A DNA stretch of 6,503 bases from Abiotrophia sp965245735 (GTDB lineage Bacteria > Bacillota > Bacilli > Lactobacillales > Aerococcaceae), in NCBI GenBank assembly GCA_965245735.1, contig CBDFAX010000047.1, positions 1-6,503 on the forward strand, in the 5' to 3' direction. The notes under the pieces are model-generated. The model did not search any database. It had not been told where the DNA came from and saw only the letters and a list, made by a program, of their open reading frames with translations. The position numbers and the translations under genes were made by a program. Positions 1 through 5,016 of this stretch are shown here, piece by piece. Numbering within the stretch: the stretch's first letter is position 1; the number at the start of each line of letters is the position of its first letter.

Positions 1-17
1 TTCCGGCGATTTCCCGG

Positions 18-55
18 GAGCTAGTGGTCCACTTGACAGAGTGGGCCACTAGCTC
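18..55 (+). repeat. Long hairpin, repeat copy 1
   Basis: Bases 18-34 (starting GAGCTAGTGG) pair with 39-55 (ending CCACTAGCTC) around the 4-base loop 35-38: a 17-bp stem with two T-G pairs (28:45 and 34:39). Those pairs are G-U in an RNA of the plus strand but A-C mismatches in an RNA of the minus strand, so the structure is slightly better as plus-strand RNA. There is a short TTTT six bases beyond the stem, which is too weak to call it a terminator. Confidence 0.8.
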
Positions 56-98
56 GAAGCTTTTCCTGAATTTTGGACCGTTTCCGGCGATTTCCCGG

Positions 99-136
99 GA
101 GCTAGTGGTCCACTTGACAGAGTGGGCCACTAGCTC
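99..136 (+). repeat. Long hairpin, repeat copy 2
   Basis: This is the exact second copy of the 38-base hairpin, with stem arms 99-115 and 120-136 and loop 116-119. It ends five bases before the trxB terminator stem, so a read-through transcript from trxB would form two or more consecutive strong hairpins. No T-run follows it on either strand. Confidence 0.8.
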
Positions 137-141
137 AAGCA

Positions 142-174
142 AAAGCCCTGCACTAACTTTCGGTGCAGGGCTTT
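142..174 (-). terminator. Intrinsic terminator after trxB, possibly bidirectional
   Basis: Bases 142-153 (AAAGCCCTGCAC) and 163-174 (GTGCAGGGCTTT) form a perfect 12-bp stem around a 9-base loop. On the minus strand the stem ends in four U residues (complement of 141-144), and it begins 5 nt after the trxB stop codon, where an operon terminator is expected. On the plus strand the stem is followed by CTTTCTTGCTT, so it could also stop transcription arriving from the left. Confidence 0.88.
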
Positions 175-179
175 CTTGC

Positions 180-1112
180 TTAGTCTTTAAGGCTTTCAAT
201 GTATTGGTAGGCTTGGAAACCAGCCGTACCGCCATCGCCAGTAGCTGTTACGATCTGACGCAGGTGCTTTTGACGCACGTCGCCGGCCGCAAAAATGCCT
301 GGCAGGCTAGTGGTCATGTGATCGTCCGTGATGATCCAGCCTTCTTGGTCGGTAATTCCCAAATCTTTGACTGCTTCTGAGTTAGGCACCAAACCAACGT
401 AGATAAAGACCCCTTGGGCATCTACGCGGCTGGTCTGGCCAGTCTTGACGTTCTTAATTTGCACGCCTTCAACCGCATCCGTCCCTAGAATTTCCTCCAC
501 CACGCTATCCCAGATGAATTCAATCTTAGGATTGGCAAAGGCCCGGTCTTGCAGGACTTTCTGCGCTCGGAGCTCGTCACGACGGTGAATGACCGTGACC
601 TTGCTAGCAAATTGAGTCAGGTAATGGGCCTCTTCAACGGCCGAATCACCCCCGCCGACCACGATAATTTCCTTATCGCGGAAGAAGAAGCCATCACAGA
701 CCGCACAGTAGGACACGCCACGGCCAGCCAATTCTTCTTCCCCCGGCACACCAAGATGGCGGTGGAAAGAACCGGTCGCCACAATGACTGCCTTAGCTTC
801 ATAAACCTTAGAGCTGGTATGCACTCGCTTAAGGTCGCCTGCTACTTCAATATGGCTCACGTCGCCGTAGTCGTGGACCGCGTCAAAGCGCATAGCCCCT
901 TGGTACATGTGTTGGGCCAATTCTGGGCCAGAAACCAAGGAAAAACCAGGATAGTTTTCCACATCTGCCGTGTTGTTGACTTCCCCACCGGGAACGCCCT
1001 TTTCAATCATATGGGTCTTGAGATTAGCCCGTGAAGCGTAGAGGGCGGCGGTCATGCCAGCCGGCCCAGCGCCAATCACGACGACATCTGTTACAATTAA
1101 TTCTTTTTCCAT
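180..1112 (-). CDS. trxB: Thioredoxin reductase (NADPH)
   Basis: This is a 310-residue flavoprotein that passes electrons from NADPH through FAD to thioredoxin in the cytoplasm, supporting ribonucleotide reductase and oxidative-stress repair. In order one sees the FAD-binding GAGPAG (14-19), the ATGS segment (112-115), the redox-active disulfide CAVC (136-139), the NADPH-binding GGGDSA (153-158), HRRDELRA (176-183), whose arginines favour NADPH over NADH, and the second FAD motif GDVR (277-280). Length is normal for low-molecular-weight bacterial TrxB. I chose the ATG at 1112, giving MEKELIVTDVVVIG. An in-frame ATG at 1172 would add 20 basic residues with no family counterpart and overlap gpsA. 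The ribosome site is modest: GAGAG at 1124-1128, 11 nt upstream, directly after the gpsA stop. It is the last gene of the hprK-lgt-gpsA-trxB run. Confidence 0.97.
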   Translation of the reverse strand: MEKELIVTDVVVIGAGPAGMTAALYASRANLKTHMIEKGVPGGEVNNTADVENYPGFSLVSGPELAQHMYQGAMRFDAVHDYGDVSHIEVAGDLKRVHTSSKVYEAKAVIVATGSFHRHLGVPGEEELAGRGVSYCAVCDGFFFRDKEIIVVGGGDSAVEEAHYLTQFASKVTVIHRRDELRAQKVLQDRAFANPKIEFIWDSVVEEILGTDAVEGVQIKNVKTGQTSRVDAQGVFIYVGLVPNSEAVKDLGITDQEGWIITDDHMTTSLPGIFAAGDVRQKHLRQIVTATGDGGTAGFQAYQYIESLKD

Positions 1113-1128
1113 TCTATCATTCACTCTC

Positions 1129-2157
1129 TTAGTAATGCGCTTGAGACAGGGAGGCTTCTTGCTTGCCATCACGCGTCATCAAGCGAAGCAGGCCTTCCTT
1201 GACCTGCGCACCTTGATAAATGAGACCATAGAGGGCCTCGGTAATTGGCATTTCGATACCGGATTCCTTGGCCAGTTCATAGGCTGACTGGCAGGTAGCA
1301 ATCCCTTCGACCACCATTTGAATTTCTTCTTCAATGGCTTCCTTGCTGTAACCTTTGGCTAGCAAATTCCCTGCCTGCCAGTTACGGGAGTGGGGACTGG
1401 TACAGGTGACCACTAGGTCGCCAACCCCGCTTAAACCAACGAAAGTCAATGGGTCCGCCCCTAACTTAATGCCCATACGGGAAATTTCAGCTAGGCCACG
1501 CGTTACTAGGGCAGCCTTGGCATTGTCGCCATAGCCAGCACCCGCTAGGACACCGGCCCCTAGGGCAATAATATTCTTGAGGGCCGCGCCCATTTCCACG
1601 CCTACCACATCGGTATTGGTATAGATACGGAAGTAGTGATTCTTAAAGAGGGCCTGCACCTTCTCAGCTGCTTGCAAATTGGGACAAGCAGCCGTTACAG
1701 TCGTCAAGTCATGGCGGGCTACTTCCTCGGCATGGCTTGGACCTGACAAGACAACCAGGTCTTGATAATCTTGGCGCGAAATTTCCTCTTCAATCATCTG
1801 GCTGACCCGTAAATGGGTCCCCTGCTCCAGCCCCTTAGTGGCATGCACTAGGAGGGGTTGGGCGTCTGACTGACTGAGATAGCTAGCTACCTGACGGGCA
1901 ACCGAGCGAATAGCCTTGGTTGGTAAGACGAAGAGCAAGACAGCGGCTTGATCCAAGGCTGCTTTTAAGTCCGTTGTCGCCACAATGGTCGTCGGCAAGT
2001 TAATGCCTGGCAGGAAGTGGCTATTGGTATGGGCTTGGTTAATTTCGTCCGCGATGTGGCCTTCACGTCCCCATAAGACCACCTCATGACCATTTTCAGC
2101 CAAGACTTGGCCTAGGGCAGTTCCCCAGGAACCTGAACCTAATACCGCAATTTTCAT
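1129..2157 (-). CDS. gpsA: Glycerol-3-phosphate dehydrogenase [NAD(P)+]
   Basis: This 342-residue cytosolic enzyme reduces dihydroxyacetone phosphate to sn-glycerol-3-phosphate, the backbone for phospholipids and hence for the diacylglyceryl group used by Lgt encoded just upstream. The N-terminal Rossmann motif GSGSWGT is at 7-13. ATKG with K108 and the catalytic-lysine segment GAALKN (K194) follow, then GDNAKAALVTRG (210-221), the substrate-site signature LSGVGDLVVTC (242-252), SRN (257-259) and VVEG (282-285). The length is normal for the family. The start is supported by AAGAGG at 2165-2170, 7 nt upstream, which is formed by the last two codons of lgt. Only 4 nt separate the lgt stop from this ATG, so translation is probably coupled. 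Confidence 0.97.
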   Translation of the reverse strand: MKIAVLGSGSWGTALGQVLAENGHEVVLWGREGHIADEINQAHTNSHFLPGINLPTTIVATTDLKAALDQAAVLLFVLPTKAIRSVARQVASYLSQSDAQPLLVHATKGLEQGTHLRVSQMIEEEISRQDYQDLVVLSGPSHAEEVARHDLTTVTAACPNLQAAEKVQALFKNHYFRIYTNTDVVGVEMGAALKNIIALGAGVLAGAGYGDNAKAALVTRGLAEISRMGIKLGADPLTFVGLSGVGDLVVTCTSPHSRNWQAGNLLAKGYSKEAIEEEIQMVVEGIATCQSAYELAKESGIEMPITEALYGLIYQGAQVKEGLLRLMTRDGKQEASLSQAHY

Positions 2158-2161
2158 GTCC

Positions 2162-2983
2162 TTACCTCTTTTCTAATTGGAAATCTGAATAGGCCAAACT
2201 GTGACCCCCTCGCCGTCTGATGATTATCCAGGCCAAGCCCAACACTACCATGACGGCGGATACCCCCTGCGAAATGCGCAAGGGACCCAAGTATAAACTG
2301 TCAGTCCGTAGACCTTCAATGAAGAAGCGACCTAGGCCATACCAAACGAAGTAGCCGGCCGCTAATTCACCACGTTTGACTAAGCCTTTTTGTCGTCGCA
2401 GGATTAAGATCAGGGCCAAACCAAGTAAGTTCCACAGCGACTCGTAAAGGAAGGTCGGCTGGTAATAATGGCCTTGAATCTGCATTTGATCAATGAGCCA
2501 AGCCGGCAAATGCAAGCCTTCTAGAAAGGCGCGGCTGGTTTCTGGCCCATAGGCCTCTTGGTTGACGAAGTTGCCCCAACGCCCGATGGCTTGAGCCAGC
2601 ATAATGCCTGGCGCTGCTACATCCAAGGTTAGGATGAGATCTTGCTGATAGCGTCTTGCCACATAGATAATGGTGGCTGTGCCTAGCAAGATGGCCCCAT
2701 AGATGGCGCCCCCGCCATGCCAAATCTGAATGATTTGGTCGGGATGGGCTAGGTAGTAGTCCAAACGGAAGAGCACATAGTAGGCACGCGCCCCTAGTAG
2801 GCCTAAGATAATGGTCCAGAAGTAGGCATCCGACAGATAATCTTCCGACAGGCCCTTACGGCGCCCCTCACGCATGACTAAGAGATAGGATAGGACCATA
2901 CCTAAGCCAATCAAGAGGCCGTACCAGTGGACGGGCCAGCCCAGCAAGCGGAAGGCAATAGGATCAATGGCTAAAATTGGCAT
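2162..2983 (-). CDS. lgt: Phosphatidylglycerol-prolipoprotein diacylglyceryl transferase
   Basis: This 273-residue polytopic membrane protein moves diacylglycerol from phosphatidylglycerol to the lipobox cysteine of prolipoproteins, the first step of lipoprotein maturation. Hydrophobic segments lie near 21-38, 55-72, 93-109, 122-134, 184-197, 208-222 and 240-256. The family signature GRWGNFVNQEAYG is at 134-146. By motif alignment, Y21, H89 (in HGGG), R135, N138, G146, R219 and E223 (in GRFFIE) match residues known to be essential in E. coli Lgt, so the enzyme should be active. Its ATG directly abuts the hprK stop (TAGATG). The upstream sequence ATCGGGTTGATAAC has no clear Shine-Dalgarno, so initiation probably depends on ribosomes finishing hprK. 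Confidence 0.97.
   Translation of the reverse strand: MPILAIDPIAFRLLGWPVHWYGLLIGLGMVLSYLLVMREGRRKGLSEDYLSDAYFWTIILGLLGARAYYVLFRLDYYLAHPDQIIQIWHGGGAIYGAILLGTATIIYVARRYQQDLILTLDVAAPGIMLAQAIGRWGNFVNQEAYGPETSRAFLEGLHLPAWLIDQMQIQGHYYQPTFLYESLWNLLGLALILILRRQKGLVKRGELAAGYFVWYGLGRFFIEGLRTDSLYLGPLRISQGVSAVMVVLGLAWIIIRRRGGHSLAYSDFQLEKR
2165..2170 (-). promoter_or_regulatory. Shine-Dalgarno for gpsA inside the end of lgt
   Basis: AAGAGG on the minus strand lies 7 nt before the gpsA ATG and encodes the last two residues (Lys-Arg) of Lgt. It fixes the gpsA start and points to translational coupling. Confidence 0.8.
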
Positions 2984-3919
2984 CTAGTTATCAACCCGAT
3001 TCTTCTTGATGAGGGCGTCTAGTTTACGGTTAAAAGTAGTCGTCGCATCATAGCCCATTTGGTTAGCCCGGAAGTTCATGGCAGCTGATTCGACAATAGC
3101 TGACAAGTTCCGCCCGGTCTTAACTGGAATGCGGATACGTGGCACGTTGACTTCAAAGATTTGTTCATATTCACGCTGTGAGCCTAGACGGTCGTATTCG
3201 GTATTGCCATCATCTTGCACCAGGTTAATAATCAATTCCAAACGTTTAGAGCGACGGATGGCCGCTACCCCGTAGAGACTCATAACATCGATAATCCCTA
3301 AGCCGCGGATTTCCAAGAGGTTTTGGAGAATTTCAGGAGCTTCACCGACTAGGGTCAATTCATCAATCATAAAGAGCTCGACCCGGTCATCAGCAATCAG
3401 ACGGTGGCCGCGTTGGACCAATTCTAGGGCCGTTTCAGACTTACCGACACCGCTCCCCCCGGTTAGGAGAACCCCCATCCCGAATACTTCAACGAAGACA
3501 CCGTGCTTAGCCAAGCGCTCAGCCAAGCGGCCCTCTAAAAAGTTAGTCAAGTTGGCTAGGACCCGGGTGGTCTTAGAACGTGCCACCAAGATTGGAATAT
3601 GATACTTATCCGCGACCGTAATCAAATCTTCCGGCACCGACATGTCCCGTGCGAAGATAATCGCTGGCGTTTCCTCGTTACAGAGAGATTCATAGGCCAA
3701 AAGCCGCTCCTTTTCTGGCAAACTTGCTAGATAGAGAAGCTCTGTCCGCCCAATCAACTGGATTCGCTCGAAAGGATAGTCCTCCACAAAGCCTGTTAGG
3801 GCCAAACCTGGCCGGGATACTTCACTCGTATATATTTGACGAGAACCATAATCTTCCCCAAAGGCATATTGAATTTTTAAGGTTTTTACGAGTTCATTGA
3901 CGGTTACACTGCTGGACAT
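2984..3919 (-). CDS. hprK: HPr kinase/phosphorylase
   Basis: This 311-residue bifunctional enzyme phosphorylates Ser46 of the phosphocarrier HPr with ATP or pyrophosphate when glycolytic intermediates are high, and removes the phosphate when phosphate is high. HPr-Ser-P is the corepressor of CcpA, so this is the sensor of carbon catabolite repression. The N-terminal domain covers about 1-130. The catalytic domain has H139, the P-loop GGSGVGKS (154-161), acidic pair D177-D178 in LIADD, the HprK signature LLEIRGLGIIDV (201-212) and the late motif PVKTGRN (265-271). Length matches lactic acid bacterial homologues. The start is supported by AGGAGG at 3930-3935, 10 nt upstream. A short upstream ORF overlaps this start in another frame. 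The 157-bp gap before it suggests its own promoter, while hprK abuts lgt downstream. Confidence 0.98.
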   Translation of the reverse strand: MSSSVTVNELVKTLKIQYAFGEDYGSRQIYTSEVSRPGLALTGFVEDYPFERIQLIGRTELLYLASLPEKERLLAYESLCNEETPAIIFARDMSVPEDLITVADKYHIPILVARSKTTRVLANLTNFLEGRLAERLAKHGVFVEVFGMGVLLTGGSGVGKSETALELVQRGHRLIADDRVELFMIDELTLVGEAPEILQNLLEIRGLGIIDVMSLYGVAAIRRSKRLELIINLVQDDGNTEYDRLGSQREYEQIFEVNVPRIRIPVKTGRNLSAIVESAAMNFRANQMGYDATTTFNRKLDALIKKNRVDN

Positions 3920-3938
3920 GAAAATGTTGCCTCCTCAT
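3894..3938 (-). CDS. Possible 14-codon leader ORF overlapping the hprK start
   Basis: An ATG at 3936-3938 is preceded, 9 nt upstream, by a full AGGAGG (3948-3953). It opens a 14-codon frame, MRRQHFHVQQCNRQ, ending in TGA at 3894-3896, within hprK. Codons 2 and 3 are AGG AGG, which are rare Arg codons in many bacteria and at the same time the Shine-Dalgarno of hprK. The frame overlaps the hprK ATG in the +1 register. No homology is recognisable. It could be a regulatory leader, or merely a chance ATG between two purine-rich boxes. It needs a transcript starting upstream of about 3955; if the weak -10 at 3955-3960 is the real promoter, this ribosome site would not be fully transcribed. Confidence 0.3.
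   Translation of the reverse strand: MRRQHFHVQQCNRQ
3930..3935 (-). promoter_or_regulatory. Shine-Dalgarno for hprK
   Basis: A perfect AGGAGG on the minus strand lies 10 nt before the hprK ATG at 3919 and sets that start. A second perfect AGGAGG lies 18 nt further upstream, at 3948-3953. Confidence 0.85.
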
Positions 3939-3954
3939 TGACTTTTACCTCCTA

Positions 3955-3963
3955 ATCTTAACA
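3955..3963 (-). promoter_or_regulatory. Weak extended -10 promoter candidate for hprK
   Basis: The minus strand reads TGTTAAGAT, an extended -10 (TGn) with hexamer TAAGAT, which matches the consensus at 4 of 6 positions. The best -35 at 17-bp spacing is TAGGAA (3978-3983), matching only 3 of 6. It would start transcription near 3948, about 29 nt before the hprK ATG. This is a consensus-based guess. Confidence 0.3.
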
Positions 3964-3979
3964 TAGACGGCGGAGAATT

Positions 3980-4005
3980 CCTATCTTTTCGTTTGCCCAG
4001 ATAGG
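3980..4005. repeat. 7-bp inverted repeat upstream of hprK
   Basis: CCTATCT (3980-3986) and AGATAGG (3999-4005) are perfect inverted arms around 12 bases. It lies just upstream of the -10 candidate, where a regulator could bind, or it could form a small RNA hairpin in a read-through transcript. The loop contains no good catabolite-responsive element. Confidence 0.4.
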
Positions 4006-4038
4006 GCTTGAAAAGACTGAATTTGCCAGCCTAAGCAG

Positions 4039-4067
4039 AAGACCGCAGCCATCTGGTCTGCGGTCTT
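4039..4067. terminator. Hairpin terminator between liaZ-like gene and hprK
   Basis: AAGACCGCAG (4039-4048) and CTGCGGTCTT (4058-4067) form a perfect 10-bp stem with a 9-base loop, starting 9 nt after the stop of the holin-like gene. In the operon (minus) direction it is followed only by CTGCTT, a poor U-tract. In the plus direction it ends in CTTTTATTAG, which looks better, though no plus-strand gene precedes it. I read it as a leaky or partial terminator dividing the envelope-stress genes from hprK, perhaps bidirectional. Confidence 0.65.
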
Positions 4068-4076
4068 TTATTAGTC

Positions 4077-4412
4077 TTAATCATGATAGGGGCTGTCCAA
4101 GCCAACTAGGCTTTGGCCTAGGGAAAGGGCAACAGCCACCAACATAGCACTCCAGATAGAACTGATGGTGAGGCCACCTGGCAACCAACTAGCTAAAAGT
4201 AGGATAAAGCCGGCAATCAACCAGTTGACCAGACCCAAACTCAAGAAGTTGAGGGGCCAGGCAAAGAATTCTAGAACTGGCTTTACCGTTACGCTTAATA
4301 GGGCGAAGACAAAGGCTGATATTAAGGCCCCGCCAAAGCCCGTAACGTTGACACCCGGCATAACATGGGCCAAGCCCATAAAGAGAAGGGTATTCAATAA
4401 AATCCGACGCAT
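4077..4412 (-). CDS. liaZ: Holin superfamily IV (YvlD/LiaZ-like) membrane protein
   Basis: This 111-residue protein has four predicted transmembrane segments, near 4-18, 27-44, 54-76 and 84-101, with the family-typical VKPVLEFFAWPLNFLSLGL stretch (43-61) and a short acidic C-terminus. It belongs to the small 'phage holin family' proteins such as B. subtilis YvlD. Despite the name, these are chromosomal and not known to lyse cells. In Enterococcus faecalis the equivalent, LiaZ, is the third gene of the LiaR-controlled liaXYZ operon tied to daptomycin and antimicrobial-peptide response; the symbol here is inferred from fold and gene order. The ATG shares a base with the stop of the upstream PspC gene (TAATG), and GGAG at 4422-4425 lies 9 nt upstream, so translation is probably coupled. 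The biochemical role is unknown. Confidence 0.85.
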   Translation of the reverse strand: MRRILLNTLLFMGLAHVMPGVNVTGFGGALISAFVFALLSVTVKPVLEFFAWPLNFLSLGLVNWLIAGFILLLASWLPGGLTISSIWSAMLVAVALSLGQSLVGLDSPYHD

Positions 4413-4792
4413 TAGAAATCACTCCAGTCGTCTTTAGGTGTCACATCACGTCGCTTAGTCTCTGTTTTAGCGTCATGACCTGCTCGGCCTTCTTGATAGC
4501 GGCGCAGGAAGTCGTTGAGTTCCTCAGTCGCTCGACGAGCTCGTTGGCGATAGCGATCTCTTTCCTGCTCGCGGTAGCTAGATCGATTGGCACGGCCATC
4601 GGCAACCGTATAGTCACTTGGCAGGATAATCCCCAAGGCTAGATAAATGAGTAAGGGTGTCCCCCAACCTATCCAGATAAGGACAAACCAAACTAGGCGA
4701 AGCAAGGTAGGATCAACCCCTAGATATTCTCCTAGTCCCCCGCAGACCCCCATTACTTTACGGTCACGGGTAGATTTATATAGTCGTTTCAT
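4412..4792 (-). CDS. PspC-domain membrane protein with charged C-terminal tail (LiaY-like)
   Basis: This is a 126-residue protein. The PspC domain spans about 1-60, with the conserved GVCGGLGEYLGVDPTLLRLV segment (15-34) leading into a hydrophobic stretch (32-58) that probably crosses the membrane once or as a hairpin. The rest (60-126) is hydrophilic: an Arg/Glu-rich likely helix (71-101) and a Lys/Asp-rich end closing with DDWSDF. PspC proteins act in cell-envelope stress. In E. faecalis the PspC protein LiaY sits between LiaX and LiaZ and is linked to membrane remodelling under daptomycin. Here two PspC genes occupy that place, so I assign no symbol. AAGGA at 4799-4803 lies 6 nt before the ATG, and the stop overlaps the next gene by 1 nt. 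Confidence 0.92.
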   Translation of the reverse strand: MKRLYKSTRDRKVMGVCGGLGEYLGVDPTLLRLVWFVLIWIGWGTPLLIYLALGIILPSDYTVADGRANRSSYREQERDRYRQRARRATEELNDFLRRYQEGRAGHDAKTETKRRDVTPKDDWSDF

Positions 4793-4822
4793 GGTCGTTC
4801 CTTCTTTCTATCTCTCTTAAGC

Positions 4823-5002
4823 TTAGGCTTCTGGCATGATAAAAGCAACAACCAAGTAACCGAACAAGCCTACGCCACCTAAAAAGCCAGAAACCGCCCA
4901 GACTACACGTACAAGCGTTGGGTCTATGCCAAAATAATCAGCAATACCGGCACAAACGCCTAAAAACATCCCTTCACGGCTATTACGAGTTAATCGTTTC
5001 AT
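4823..5002 (-). CDS. Short PspC-domain protein, 59 residues
   Basis: This small gene encodes MKRLTRNSREGMFLGVCAGI at its start and ends in FIMPEA. The whole product is a PspC domain: GVCAGIADYFGIDPTLVRVV (15-34) followed by a hydrophobic segment (32-57) and three final residues. It is similar in size to stand-alone PspC proteins such as B. subtilis YvlC. It shares MKRL, GVC.G, the DPTL segment, VW, YL and a terminal hydrophobic-Pro with the longer PspC protein next door, so the two look like paralogues. A perfect AGGAGG (5011-5016) lies 8 nt upstream and overlaps the stop of the DUF4097 gene (TAGGAGG); the two genes are 12 nt apart. Likely a membrane partner in envelope-stress response; exact role unknown. 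Confidence 0.92.
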   Translation of the reverse strand: MKRLTRNSREGMFLGVCAGIADYFGIDPTLVRVVWAVSGFLGGVGLFGYLVVAFIMPEA

Positions 5003-5010
5003 GGTAAATT

Positions 5011-5016
5011 CCTCCT
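5011..5016 (-). promoter_or_regulatory. Shine-Dalgarno for the short PspC gene
   Basis: AGGAGG on the minus strand, 8 nt before the ATG at 5002, overlaps the TAG stop of the upstream gene. It supports this short gene being real and co-translated. Confidence 0.85.

Larger units (their letters stand above)
1..136. repeat. Tandem hairpin repeat, 81-bp period, at least two copies
   Basis: Bases 1-55 and 82-136 are identical over 55 bp, separated by a 26-bp spacer (56-81) that does not recur after the second copy. Each copy starts with TTCCGGCGATTTCCCGG and continues into a long inverted repeat. The first copy begins at the window edge, so the array may extend further left. No credible gene covers it: the period is 27 codons, so it stays open in frame on both strands, but there is no ribosome binding site or family resemblance. 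It lies just beyond the trxB terminator. It resembles an intergenic repeat or small non-autonomous element; I do not recognise a named family. Confidence 0.9.

Noticed and set aside
1..136. CRISPR array
   Set aside because: There are only two units, the repeat is 55 bp with a 17-bp palindrome, and there is one spacer; no cas genes are in view.
24..380. Plus-strand open frame of 118 codons across the repeat array and into trxB
   Set aside because: It is open only because the 81-bp repeat is a multiple of three; it has no ribosome binding site and its second half is antisense to trxB.
549..1034. Plus-strand open frame of 161 codons
   Set aside because: It lies wholly antisense to trxB, whose motifs are all intact; the product resembles no family and lacks a ribosome site.
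1054..1287. Plus-strand frame of 77 codons, along with similar ones at 3078-3275, 4165-4437, 5205-5396 and 5526-5720
   Set aside because: All are antisense shadows of well-supported minus-strand genes.
2490..2723. Minus-strand alternative frames here and at 617-802 and 4189-4422
   Set aside because: They lie in other frames of lgt, trxB and the holin-like gene, whose own products carry the family motifs.
3984..3997. Catabolite-responsive element (cre) upstream of hprK
   Set aside because: Centred on the CG at 3990-3991 the site misses most consensus positions on both strands.
4077..4412. Prophage remnant, from the holin-family protein
   Set aside because: The protein is a chromosomal YvlD/LiaZ-type membrane protein next to PspC genes; no other phage gene is present.
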